7,588 bases of DNA from a bacterium (GCA_025980505.1 JAICXI010000071.1:1-7588); one strand, 5' to 3'. Positions 1 through 6,507 are shown, counted from the first letter of the stretch. Translations and numbers: made by a program. Notes: a model not told the origin generated them from the letters alone.

Positions 1-1915
1 CCCATTCGCCGATGGGCACGATCAGCCCCGTCTCCTCCGCCAAGCCGATGAACTCGGTCGGGAAAACAAGCCCCAAGTCCGGGTGTTGCCAACGGACCAG
101 GGCCTCGGCGCCCACGACGCGGTTGGTTTTGATGTCGATCTGGGGCTGGTAATAAACGACGAATTCCTCCTTCTCCAGGGCGCGGCGCAGGCTGTTCTCC
201 ATCAAAAGCTGCTTGAAGGCGCTGACGTTCATCACGGAGGCGTAAAGCTGGTAATTGTTCCTTCCCTGCTCCTTGGCCCGGTACATGGCCGTCTCCGCGT
301 TCTTCAGGAGGATTTCCGAGTTTTCGCCGTCGTCGGGGTAAAAGGCCATCCCGATGCTGGTGGTGACGTGCAACTCATGGCTGTTCAATTTGAAGGGCGC
401 GGCCAGAAGTTCGATGATCTTTTGGGCGTGCTGGGTGGCTTCTTCGATGGTATTGACCTGCGGCAGCAGCAGCGTAAATTCGTCCCCGCCGAACCGGGCG
501 ATGGTCTCACTTTCGTTGAGGACGCCCAACAGCCGTTCCGCCACGGCCACCAGCAGCTTGTCCCCCAGCAAATGGCCCAGGGTTTCGTTGATGTTCTTGA
601 AGCGGTCCAAGTCCAGGACGATGACTCCCAACATTTGTTTGTTGCGGTGGGCGTGCTTCATGGCTTGTTCCAACCGGTCCTTGAACAAGGTCCGGTTGGG
701 AAGGTTGGTGAGCACGTCGTAATAGGCCTGCCGGCGGATGGTTTCCTCCGCGCGTTTGCGGTCCGTGATGTCCCGCGCGATGGACTGGACGACCTTTTTG
801 CCGTTCCACAGGAACGAGTGGGAGTTCATTTCAACCGGGATCTTCAGGCCGTTCTTGGCCAGCAGGGTTTTCTCAAAAGTCACGTGGTCCTGCAACAGGA
901 GTTTCTTGAGAGCCTTGGGCATTTCGTTGAGGTCTTCGGGCACGATGATGTCGAAGGGCGTCACCCGCTGGAGTTCCTCCCGGCTGTAACCCAGCTTCAA
1001 GCAGGCGATGTCGTTGACTTCAACGAATTTCCCGGGCACCCCTTCGTCCGATATCTCGAAAAGAAAAATGGGGTCGATGGCGTTATTGAACAATTCACGG
1101 AATTTTTCCTCGCTCCCCCGCCGGGCGATTTCGCTTTCACGCAAGGCGTTTTCCGCCTTGCGGTGCCCCGTCAAATCGTAAACCATGACCACGCGGGCCC
1201 GCTTTCCCTCGAAATCGATGGGATGGGACATCACTTCAACGTCCATCGGAGACCCGTCTTTTTTCCGGTGGTGGACCGGCTCGGTGATCACCGACATGTC
1301 TTCCTTGAGGTCGTTGACCTGTTTGAGCAGTTGCGGAATTTCCTTCGGTTCCCGGAGGTCCTTCACGGTAAGGGCGAGGAACTCCGTGAGTGTATACCCG
1401 TACTTCTGGACCGCCGCGTCGTTGACCGCAAGAACGGCAAGGGAGTTGACGTCGTAAATCCACATGGGATTGGGGTTGCTCTTGAACAAGAGCATGTAGT
1501 GGTGGCCCTGGCTCTCGACCGTTTCCTTCAAAAACTTCTGTTCGGTGACATCGCGGGCGATGGCTACAATCCGGTGGGCCGGGCCGTCGTGTATGGTGTT
1601 GACCGTGAGTTCCACATGGGCGGATTTGCCGTTCTTCCGGCACAAGGCGGCCTCATAACGGCCCGATTGTTTCTTGTTTTGGATGTGGGAGAGGATATTT
1701 TCCTCGACCTTGTCCCGATCCTCTTCCTGAACAAGGTCGAAGAAGGACGCAAGGGAGGTCAGTTCACCGCCGGAAAAACCGGTGATTTTACAAAAGGCTT
1801 CGTTGGCGTAAAGAATCCGGGGGATCTCGAGTATGAGAACGCCTTCGCCAATGTCGCTAATGGCCCTAAGAAGGACGTCATCCAGAAAGGTTTTCAACTG
1901 TTGTGGAACGTTCAA
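1..1915 (-). CDS. PAS-PAS-PAS-GGDEF-EAL cyclic-di-GMP signalling protein (3' end outside window)
   Basis: A sensor protein predicted to make and/or break cyclic di-GMP. I read 638 codons on the minus strand with no stop. Three PAS-type modules lie at about residues 8-125, 135-255 and 265-390 (two are followed by DVTEQK- and DITDRKRAEE-type linkers). A GGDEF domain follows, with the motif RFGGDEF (GGDEF = residues 476-480, positions 476-490). An EAL domain then begins near residue 575 with EALVRW (EAL = residues 604-606, positions 98-106) and is cut by the window edge after IGEW. GGDEF is intact, but the usual RxxD inhibitory site five residues upstream is absent (NESE there). No signal peptide or membrane segment is visible, so the part seen is probably cytoplasmic. 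The start is TTG: an in-frame TAG lies two codons upstream and AAGAGG sits 7 nt before the TTG. A -10-like TATGAT (1958-1963) lies upstream without a good -35. Whether the protein is a cyclase, a phosphodiesterase or both needs the missing EAL residues. Confidence 0.93.
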   Translation of the reverse strand, partial: MNVPQQLKTFLDDVLLRAISDIGEGVLILEIPRILYANEAFCKITGFSGGELTSLASFFDLVQEEDRDKVEENILSHIQNKKQSGRYEAALCRKNGKSAHVELTVNTIHDGPAHRIVAIARDVTEQKFLKETVESQGHHYMLLFKSNPNPMWIYDVNSLAVLAVNDAAVQKYGYTLTEFLALTVKDLREPKEIPQLLKQVNDLKEDMSVITEPVHHRKKDGSPMDVEVMSHPIDFEGKRARVVMVYDLTGHRKAENALRESEIARRGSEEKFRELFNNAIDPIFLFEISDEGVPGKFVEVNDIACLKLGYSREELQRVTPFDIIVPEDLNEMPKALKKLLLQDHVTFEKTLLAKNGLKIPVEMNSHSFLWNGKKVVQSIARDITDRKRAEETIRRQAYYDVLTNLPNRTLFKDRLEQAMKHAHRNKQMLGVIVLDLDRFKNINETLGHLLGDKLLVAVAERLLGVLNESETIARFGGDEFTLLLPQVNTIEEATQHAQKIIELLAAPFKLNSHELHVTTSIGMAFYPDDGENSEILLKNAETAMYRAKEQGRNNYQLYASVMNVSAFKQLLMENSLRRALEKEEFVVYYQPQIDIKTNRVVGAEALVRWQHPDLGLVFPTEFIGLAEETGLIVPIGEW

Positions 1916-2060
1916 ACTCTATCCTCTTAAAGGTCGAGAATGAAAATTGCTGCTTTCATCATACTATGAAATGGTCCCGAAAATAAGAAGGAAGAAAGGG
2001 ATGGCCCGGGCCGGCTTCTGCCCAAAGGTTCCAACGGTTTTCAACGATAGGGGGGATGGG

Positions 2061-2074
2061 TCCGGAACGCCGGA
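2061..2074 (-). other. Short hairpin just after the peroxiredoxin-like gene
   Basis: The perfect stem TCCGG/CCGGA with a 4-nt loop starts 4 nt after the stop codon of the thioredoxin-fold gene. On the minus strand it is followed by C-rich DNA with no T-tract, so it is at best a mRNA 3'-end stabiliser or part of a factor-dependent terminator. On the plus strand four T's follow. The rest of 1916-2060 shows only a weak -10-like element for the downstream c-di-GMP gene and the 10-bp palindrome GGCCCGGGCC. Confidence 0.3.
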
Positions 2075-2077
2075 TTT

Positions 2078-2668
2078 TCAGGGGTTGCCGTAGAAATAAC
2101 CCGGTTCGTTGCCCGGCTTCCATTTAATATTGCAGCCGATACCCGGCTTTTGATCGGGGAAAACGCCGCTTCCCCGCAAAACGCCATCCAGGGCGGCCCG
2201 CAAGTCCCGGCCGGTGACGGGAATCCCATTTTTGGGACGGCTATCGTCCAATTGCCCCCGGTAAACCAGCCGGCGGGCACCATCGAAAAGGTAAAACTCG
2301 GGCGTGCAGGCTGCGCGAAAAGACTTGGCCACGGCCTGGTCCTCATCGTAGCAAACCGGGAAGTTCAATTTTAACCCGGCGGCCATTTCCTTTAAAAGTT
2401 CCGGCGAATCATCGGGGTAATGCTCCACATCGTTCGAGCAAACGGCCACCATGCCGACACCCAAGGGGATGTAATCGCGGCCGAGGCGAGCGATCTCCTC
2501 CTGGACATGTTTCACGTAAGGACAATGCCGGCTGATGAACATCACCAGCAGCGTTTTGTCCTTTGAAAAATCGGAGGCCGACAGGCTCTTTCCCGTGGAT
2601 ACGTCAGGCAGGCTGAACTCCGGGACCTTTGTCCCGAGCGCTAACATGGTGGAAGGGGTTGCGGCCAT
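2078..2668 (-). CDS. Thioredoxin-fold, peroxiredoxin-like (AhpC/TSA type) protein
   Basis: A 196-residue protein of the thioredoxin-like redoxin superfamily, in the PRX-like group often annotated as thioredoxin family protein. Visible hallmarks are the N-terminal redoxin entry VPEFSLPDVSTGK (15-27), the candidate active Cys49 in RHCPYVKHV, the cis-Pro loop CTPEFYLFD (121-129), YRGQLDDSRP (136-145) and the C-terminal GCNIKWK (178-184). It has Cys at 49, 77, 106, 121 and 179, but the classic CxxC pair is not present at Cys49. The likely role is thiol-dependent redox or peroxide chemistry in the cytoplasm, since no signal peptide is seen. The substrate cannot be read. The ATG at 2668 is chosen because AGGA lies 8 nt upstream and the family similarity begins right after it. 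A further in-frame ATG at 2836 would add 56 Arg/Lys/Pro-rich residues that are the out-of-frame reading of the upstream small gene. Probably cotranscribed with that gene. Confidence 0.9.
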   Translation of the reverse strand: MAATPSTMLALGTKVPEFSLPDVSTGKSLSASDFSKDKTLLVMFISRHCPYVKHVQEEIARLGRDYIPLGVGMVAVCSNDVEHYPDDSPELLKEMAAGLKLNFPVCYDEDQAVAKSFRAACTPEFYLFDGARRLVYRGQLDDSRPKNGIPVTGRDLRAALDGVLRGSGVFPDQKPGIGCNIKWKPGNEPGYFYGNP

Positions 2669-2678
2669 TTTTCTTTTC

Positions 2679-2984
2679 CTAAGGGTGTTTCTTTGGGGCG
2701 GCTTGTTGGTCGGCTTGGTTTGAAACCTCGGTTTGGTCGGTGACGTTTTCCTGGGGCTGCCGCGAGGGCGAGGATGAAGCCGTGGGCTTGGGACGTCGGC
2801 GGGCCTTGCGGTGGTTGGCTTTTTTCTTCGCGCCAAACTCGCTTCCGCTCAAGAGTTTCGAATCGTAATAACCGGTCGAAGGACCCGTCGAAACCCTTTC
2901 ACCCGCGAAAGCTACCGGCGCCGGATAACCTCCCATGGAAGCGATGAGAATGGAAAAATCGAAAAAACCGAAACACCTTCCCAT
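2679..2984 (-). CDS. Small basic hypothetical protein
   Basis: A 101-residue reading frame that I do not recognise. The N-terminal third is mildly hydrophobic (FGFFDFSILIASMGG), the middle contains STGYYDSKLLSGSEFG, and from residue 52 on it is a low-complexity tail, first Lys/Arg-rich (KKKANHRKARRRPKP) and then Ser/Gln/Pro-rich, probably disordered. Support for coding comes from GC-rich third codon positions, a GGGAAGG purine run ahead of the ATG at 2984, a candidate promoter upstream, and tight coupling to the next gene: its TAG overlaps the AGGA ribosome-binding site of the thioredoxin-fold gene 10 bp downstream. An alternative start is the ATG at codon 17 (2936), but no Shine-Dalgarno sequence precedes it. 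The function is unknown. The basic tail could bind nucleic acid or ribosomes, but nothing in the sequence proves that. Confidence 0.55.
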   Translation of the reverse strand: MGRCFGFFDFSILIASMGGYPAPVAFAGERVSTGPSTGYYDSKLLSGSEFGAKKKANHRKARRRPKPTASSSPSRQPQENVTDQTEVSNQADQQAAPKKHP

Positions 2985-3024
2985 GAGACCTTCCCTCTTC
3001 CCGCGTCTTGGAGCCGGACCCCTT

Positions 3025-3054
3025 TATTTAGGCGAAAAGGGGCGTCAAAATCAA
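3025..3054 (-). promoter_or_regulatory. Candidate sigma70 promoter with overlapping inverted repeat
   Basis: On the minus strand TTGATT (3049-3054) and TAAATA (3025-3030) are 18 bp apart, about 40 bp upstream of the small hypothetical gene. A second possible -35, TTGACG, overlaps the first. The 7-bp inverted repeat CCCCTTT/AAAGGGG (3019-3025 and 3036-3042, 10-nt loop) straddles the -10 and could be an operator or a leader hairpin. This is pattern matching only. Confidence 0.4.
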
Positions 3055-3101
3055 GACCCCTTGCCCGCCAATCGTGACACAATTTGTTGAAGAACCGCGC
3101 A

Positions 3102-3255
3102 CACCTTCACCCCCGGTCTATCTCCCCAAAGGCTTCAAGGAGTGCCCCCCATGAACTCTCAAAACCAAGGCCAAGGGAGAGGGGAAAAACGGCCCACTTT
3201 TCCACCTTTACCGAACCCCCGCCCCTTGTGGGAGAGGCGAGGGTGAGGTTGGCGT
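3102..3255. repeat. REP-like intergenic repeat, copy A
   Basis: This resembles the widespread CCCTCACCC...GGGAGAGGG type of extragenic palindrome. It shares with copy B (4912-5014) a left arm starting near CACCTTCACCCCCGG, a central CAAGGGAGAGGGG and a right part of ACCCCCGCCCCTTG followed by GGGTGAGG and GGCGT, in the same order and orientation. Copy A is longer and more degenerate and has extra sequence between left arm and centre. No ORF in it looks coding. With the hairpins that follow and the upstream promoter, it accounts for the gene-free stretch 2985-3311. Confidence 0.6.
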
Positions 3256-3299
3256 TACCAACCGAGTCCCTACCTGCCCGCAGGTTGGGGCCAACGGTT
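3247..3299. repeat. Cluster of short perfect hairpins downstream of tRNA-Lys
   Basis: Three adjacent inverted repeats: GGTTGG-CGTTA-CCAACC (3247-3263), ACCTGC-CC-GCAGGT (3272-3285) and TTGG-GG-CCAA (3285-3294). An outer AACCG/CGGTT pair (3260-3264 with 3295-3299) could enclose the last two. They start about 13 nt beyond the tRNA 3' end in the direction of transcription. They may act in 3'-end formation of the tRNA transcript, although no T-tract follows, or may simply extend the REP-like element. Confidence 0.5.
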
Positions 3300-3311
3300 C
3301 CCGCCCCTGGG

Positions 3312-3384
3312 TGAGTCGTCCGGGGATCGAACCCGGGACACCCACATTAAAAGTGTGGTGCTCTACCAACTGAGCTAACGACTC
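3312..3384 (-). tRNA. tRNA-Lys (anticodon UUU)
   Basis: A complete 73-nt cloverleaf. The acceptor stem is GAGTCGT/ACGACTC with discriminator A. The D-arm contains TAGCTCAGTTGGTAGAGCA. The anticodon stem CCACA/TGTGG encloses the loop CTTTTAA, giving anticodon TTT. The T-arm contains GGGTTCGATCCC. The 3' CCA is not encoded (the next bases are CCC), so a CCA-adding enzyme must complete it. The gene lies 61 bp downstream of purA and has its own candidate promoter. Confidence 0.97.
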
Positions 3385-3407
3385 ACCCGGAAGCGGGTTA
3401 GGTTGAA

Positions 3408-3436
3408 AAAATATACTTCCCAGGCGGAAATTGCAA
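3408..3436 (-). promoter_or_regulatory. Candidate promoter of tRNA-Lys
   Basis: On the minus strand TTGCAA (3431-3436) and TATTTT (3408-3413) are separated by 17 bp, in an A/T-rich patch between the purA stop and the tRNA. Transcription would start near 3400, leaving a leader of about 16 nt for RNase P to remove. Each hexamer matches the sigma70 consensus at four of six positions. Confidence 0.5.
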
Positions 3437-3445
3437 AGTAAAAGA

Positions 3446-4774
3446 TCAACTATTTTGGAAGATTTGGGAACGGTCTTGGCCCACTGAAATCCACTGGATC
3501 GGCACTTGGATGGTTTTTTCAATTTCATCCAGATACCGGCGCGCTTCCAAAGGCAGGTCGCCGAGGCGGCTGGCGTGGGACAAGTCCCCTTTCCAGCCTT
3601 TCATCACCTTGTAAACGGGCCGACATTCGGAAAGCCGGCGAAGGCCCGCCGGGAATTCCTGGACTTTTTTGCCCTTCAATTGATATCCCACGCAAAGCGG
3701 GATCTCGTTCAGGTAACTTAAGACGTCCATCTTGGTCAGCAGGATTCCGGTGAACCCGTTGATCCGACAGGCGTATTTTAAGGCCGCCAAATCAAGCCAA
3801 CCACAACGGCGCGGACGCCCGGTAGTGGCCCCGTATTCCCCTCCCCTTTTCCTGATCTTTTCCCCGGAAACCTCGTCCATCTCGGTCGGGAAGGGGCCCT
3901 CTCCCACCCGGGTGGTGTAGGCTTTGGCCACTCCGTAAATCTCATCCAGCCATTGCGGTCCGATACCCAGTCCCGTGCAGACCCCCCCCACGCTGGCACT
4001 GGAGGAAGTGACGTAAGGATAGGTGCCGAAATCAACGTCCAAGAGGGTCCCTTGGGCGCCCTCCGCCAAAAGATTTTCTCCGGAACAAAGGCGCTCCAAC
4101 AGGTAATGCGCCGTGTCCGCCACCAAGGGGGTGATCTGGGGCGCGATCTTCAAATATTGGTCGGTGATCCGGTCGGCATTGACTGCGGTTTTATGGAAAT
4201 AATTTTTCAACCAGAAATTCTTTTCCTTGGCGACTTCCCGCACCTTTTGCCGGAAATAAACGGGGTCAAAAAGGTCCGTGACTTTGAGCCCGACACGGGC
4301 CATTTTATCCATGTAAGCGGGGCCGATTCCGCGGTTGGTAGTCCCGATTTTGTCCACGCCCTTCCGGTCTTCCGAAGCCCCGTCCAAAAGGCGGTGATAA
4401 GGCATGATGAGATGGGCGCGATCGCTGATGACGAGTTTTTCCCGGACTTTGACCCCCGCCTTCCTCAAGGATTCCATTTCGTCCAAAAGGGCGACCGGAT
4501 CCAAGACCACCCCGTTGCCGATAACGCACTTTTTGCCGGCGTGGAGGATGCCTGAGGGAATCTGGTGGAAGACGAATTTTTTCCCGGCCGTGACCACCGT
4601 ATGGCCGGCGTTGCTTCCGCCCTGGTACCGGGCCACGATCTTGACCTGTTCGGTCAAAACGTCGACCATTTTGGCCTTGCCTTCGTCCCCCCATTGGGCG
4701 CCGATAATCACCAGATTCTTGCGGGCGCGCTTTTGAAGGGCTAAGGAGGTTAGGTTTTTAGAGTGTTTGCGCAT
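3446..4774 (-). CDS. purA: Adenylosuccinate synthetase
   Basis: Catalyses the GTP-dependent joining of IMP and aspartate to adenylosuccinate, the first committed step from IMP to AMP, in the cytoplasm. The 442 residues cover the whole family, including QWGDEGKAK (27-35) with catalytic Asp30, YQGGSNAGHT with catalytic His58, GTTNRGIGPAY, EGAQGTLLDVDFGTYPYVTSS, GATTGRPRRCGWLD, the guanine-binding TKMDVL and the C-terminal SVGQDR. Compared with E. coli PurA the phosphate-loop GKGK reads GKAK, the His of GGHNAGHT is Ser, and the Pro of GPDR is Gln. The first of these is probably a lineage variant. The N-terminus is about 17 basic residues longer than in E. coli. The ATG at 4774 is kept because AGTAGGAA precedes it closely and no other ATG lies before the conserved core. 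No other purine gene is adjacent. An intrinsic terminator lies in its leader, suggesting attenuation. Confidence 0.98.
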   Translation of the reverse strand: MRKHSKNLTSLALQKRARKNLVIIGAQWGDEGKAKMVDVLTEQVKIVARYQGGSNAGHTVVTAGKKFVFHQIPSGILHAGKKCVIGNGVVLDPVALLDEMESLRKAGVKVREKLVISDRAHLIMPYHRLLDGASEDRKGVDKIGTTNRGIGPAYMDKMARVGLKVTDLFDPVYFRQKVREVAKEKNFWLKNYFHKTAVNADRITDQYLKIAPQITPLVADTAHYLLERLCSGENLLAEGAQGTLLDVDFGTYPYVTSSSASVGGVCTGLGIGPQWLDEIYGVAKAYTTRVGEGPFPTEMDEVSGEKIRKRGGEYGATTGRPRRCGWLDLAALKYACRINGFTGILLTKMDVLSYLNEIPLCVGYQLKGKKVQEFPAGLRRLSECRPVYKVMKGWKGDLSHASRLGDLPLEARRYLDEIEKTIQVPIQWISVGQDRSQIFQNS

Positions 4775-4788
4775 AATTTCCTACTGGC

Positions 4789-4817
4789 AAAAAAAAACCC
4801 TGCCGCCTTGGGCAGAG
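4789..4817 (-). terminator. Intrinsic terminator in the purA leader (possible attenuator)
   Basis: On the minus strand the 7-bp stem CTCTGCC/GGCAGGG (one G-T pair, 6-nt loop CAAGGC) is followed at once by nine T's (4797-4789). The T-tract ends 14 nt before the purA ATG, so any transcript reaching purA from further upstream must read through it. Alternative pairings exist, AGTC/GACT upstream and GGCA/TGCC across the T-tract, but they are short. It could instead be the ordinary end of the upstream PorV-like transcription unit. Confidence 0.8.
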
Positions 4818-4839
4818 TCCGGATTTTTGAAGACTTTGC

Positions 4840-4868
4840 ATTCTAAAGTAACTCGAAGCTTAACACAA
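4840..4868 (-). promoter_or_regulatory. purA: Candidate purA promoter
   Basis: On the minus strand TTGTGT (4863-4868) and TAGAAT (4840-4845, five of six matches to the -10 consensus) are spaced exactly 17 bp. Transcription would start near 4833, giving a leader of about 60 nt that contains the terminator hairpin before the purA start. I found no resemblance to a known purine riboswitch aptamer, and the leader is too short to hold one. Confidence 0.5.
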
Positions 4869-4911
4869 GCGGCGATTTGGGCGGGTCGAGTCCCAGTTTG
4901 ATGGGAGTCTG

Positions 4912-5014
4912 CTTCACCCTCACCCCGGCCCTCCCACTCCTCAAGGAAGAGGGGGGAAATAAACAGCTAAAACCCCCGCCCCTTGGGGGAAGAGGGTAGG
5001 GTGAGGGGTGGCGT
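4912..5014. repeat. REP-like intergenic repeat, copy B (palindromic)
   Basis: The left arm, CACCCTCACCCCGGCCCTCC from about 4916, is the imperfect inverse of the right arm (GGGTAGGGTGAGGGG, ending near 5009), so the whole can fold into a long cruciform. In between are CAAGGAAGAGGGGGG and the small hairpin core CCCCCGCCCCTTGGGGG. It shares order and wording with copy A at 3102-3255 and likewise sits in a gene-free gap. The remaining part, 5015-5088, downstream of the PorV-like gene, shows no clear terminator or gene. Confidence 0.7.
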
Positions 5015-5088
5015 CGGTTTCCGGGATTTCGAACTGAGACATTACTTTTGGGCGGCAGGGACCGGGTTTTCAGGGCACCCTCGGGAAT

Positions 5089-6501
5089 CTATTCCACCCC
5101 ACCTGGCACCAGGCCTTCATGATGGGATGTCTCCAATTTGTTGATTAAATCCTTGATGTCGTAATTGTTCGGGTCGTACTCCTCCGCCTTTCGAGCCGAG
5201 TAAAGGGCCGCCGAAACCTGGTTGTGGTTAAAGGCATCCATCCCCCTGTCGTAATACCGCTTGGCCTCCGTCGACATGGGACGCGCCACCACCACCCATT
5301 CATTGCAGGAGTATTTTTCCTGCCCCCCGACGACGGACTGTATGAAAACGTGGTAACGGACCCCGTTTTTGGCGCCCCGGAGCAGGCAAAACTTGGTTTG
5401 CAGCAATTCCTGCTTGGCGCGGTGAAAATCCTTGTCGTCATCGCTGCGGACGTAAACCAGGAACCCGTCCGTCTCGCTTCCCTTCGGGATATCCCATTTC
5501 AGGAAAATTTTCCCGTCGCCCACGAGGGATTGGACCATGAAAGGCTTGGGTTGGAGTTTGCCCGGCGTGCCCGAATCAAAAAAGTAGTCCGCGGAAAGCC
5601 TGTGGTTATTGCCGAGTTGGGGATGGTTGGAATAGGCATAATCCATCGACCAATCGGCCGCCCGGTAACTGGCGCCGAGGCTGAATTCCGCCGGCAAGGT
5701 CGAAAAACTGATACACCCAGCCCTCAGGCCCAGCCGGCCGTCGAAAAACCAGTGTTCCACTCCGCCCCGGACCTGGATATTTCCCCCGCCCACGAGGGCG
5801 TCGTTGGATATATTCCAGGGGAAATCGGCCGAAACAAGCGTGGTGGGATCGAATCGGTAGGCCAACCCTACGGTTAAAAGGGAGGGCACGGGCTGTTCCA
5901 CACCGGTGCTGTCGTAGTGGATCGTGGTGGAAAGATCGGTCAAAACCAATCCGGCCCTGAATTCCGTACTGTCCTGGAAGGGCTGGCGGAAAAGGAAACC
6001 CAGGTCAACGCCCGTCCCCTGCGCCGACCCGTTGCCATTGCCCAGGTCGGAAAATAAGTACCGAAAATTCACGCCGGCTAAAAGCCTTTTTCCTGTCACG
6101 AAATCAAGTGGAATCGCCACCGAACCCATGTATTGGTCTTCATGCGCGCCGGGGATATCCGTGTAAAACAGATTGTTCGTGCTCAAGGCAAGGTGGATAT
6201 CGTCCGGGAGCGGGTACTGGAAAGAAAAATAAAGGTTCCGATCCTTGTCGTTGAGGTACGAGCCGTACATTCCAAGTATTTCCGAACGATCCAATTGTCC
6301 CAACCCCGCGGGATTCCAATAAGCCGCGCTGGGATCATCGGCCATCGCCGTGAAGGCCCCGCTCAAACCCATGGCCCTCGTCCCGACACCCAGGATCCCT
6401 CCCCGGTCGAAAATAGCCCAGGCCTGGGATGAACCGACGGCCCAAACCGCCAACCCGCACAAGGCAAAGAGAATGGGTTTCAGTTTTTCAAATTTCTTCA
6501 T
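5089..6501 (-). CDS. PorV/PorQ-family outer-membrane barrel with FN3-like and TPR-like C-terminal extension
   Basis: A 470-residue exported protein. Residues 1-29 form a clear signal peptide (basic start, hydrophobic core, cleavage after AWA). Right after it comes the family hallmark GTRAMGLSGAFTAMADDPSA, continuing AYWNPAGL (40-67), as in PorV/PorQ and related FadL-like barrels. Residues about 70-311 show alternating beta strands with aromatic girdles, consistent with an outer-membrane beta-barrel. Residues about 318-408 look like a fibronectin-type module (FLKWDIP, GFLVYVRSDDD, NGVRYHVFIQSV). Residues 412-457 resemble a TPR unit (RYYDRGMDAFNHNQVSAAL, then EEYDPNNYDI). PorV of Bacteroidota ends after the barrel, so the tail is an addition. 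In Bacteroidota PorV carries type IX cargo at the outer membrane. Here, next to a protein with a sorting-type C-terminus, a similar role is an inference. No Shine-Dalgarno sequence directly precedes the ATG; the purine-rich run lies inside an upstream hairpin. Confidence 0.85.
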   Translation of the reverse strand: MKKFEKLKPILFALCGLAVWAVGSSQAWAIFDRGGILGVGTRAMGLSGAFTAMADDPSAAYWNPAGLGQLDRSEILGMYGSYLNDKDRNLYFSFQYPLPDDIHLALSTNNLFYTDIPGAHEDQYMGSVAIPLDFVTGKRLLAGVNFRYLFSDLGNGNGSAQGTGVDLGFLFRQPFQDSTEFRAGLVLTDLSTTIHYDSTGVEQPVPSLLTVGLAYRFDPTTLVSADFPWNISNDALVGGGNIQVRGGVEHWFFDGRLGLRAGCISFSTLPAEFSLGASYRAADWSMDYAYSNHPQLGNNHRLSADYFFDSGTPGKLQPKPFMVQSLVGDGKIFLKWDIPKGSETDGFLVYVRSDDDKDFHRAKQELLQTKFCLLRGAKNGVRYHVFIQSVVGGQEKYSCNEWVVVARPMSTEAKRYYDRGMDAFNHNQVSAALYSARKAEEYDPNNYDIKDLINKLETSHHEGLVPGGVE

Positions 6502-6507
6502 TCGGTC

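Noticed and set aside
83..1930. 615-codon open frame on the plus strand
   Set aside because: It lies fully antisense to the PAS-GGDEF-EAL gene, whose domain motifs are unmistakable. The plus-strand protein shows no family features and is a by-product of GC-rich third positions.
2669..2836. 56-residue N-terminal extension of the peroxiredoxin-like protein
   Set aside because: The Arg/Lys/Pro-rich sequence overlaps the small upstream gene in another frame, while the ATG at 2668 has a good ribosome-binding site and fits the family start.
3247..3299. Integron attC site or phage attachment site next to the tRNA
   Set aside because: The hairpins lack attC core sites, there is no integrase gene, and no duplicated tRNA 3' end is present in the window.
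3953..4555. 200-codon plus-strand frame
   Set aside because: Antisense shadow of purA with no recognisable motif.
4772..4841. Leader peptide ORF before purA (ATG at 4841)
   Set aside because: Its ATG overlaps the -10 element, so it would not be in the transcript from that promoter. It also has no ribosome-binding site and no telling codon run.
3102..5014. CRISPR array
   Set aside because: Only two related copies 1.8 kb apart with no regular spacers; they fit extragenic palindromes better.
4775..5088. Purine or other riboswitch upstream of purA
   Set aside because: No aptamer-like conserved loops or long-range stems were found. The gap is largely the REP-like repeat, and the leader after the candidate promoter is only about 60 nt.
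5224..5877. 217-codon plus-strand frame
   Set aside because: Antisense shadow of the PorV-like gene.
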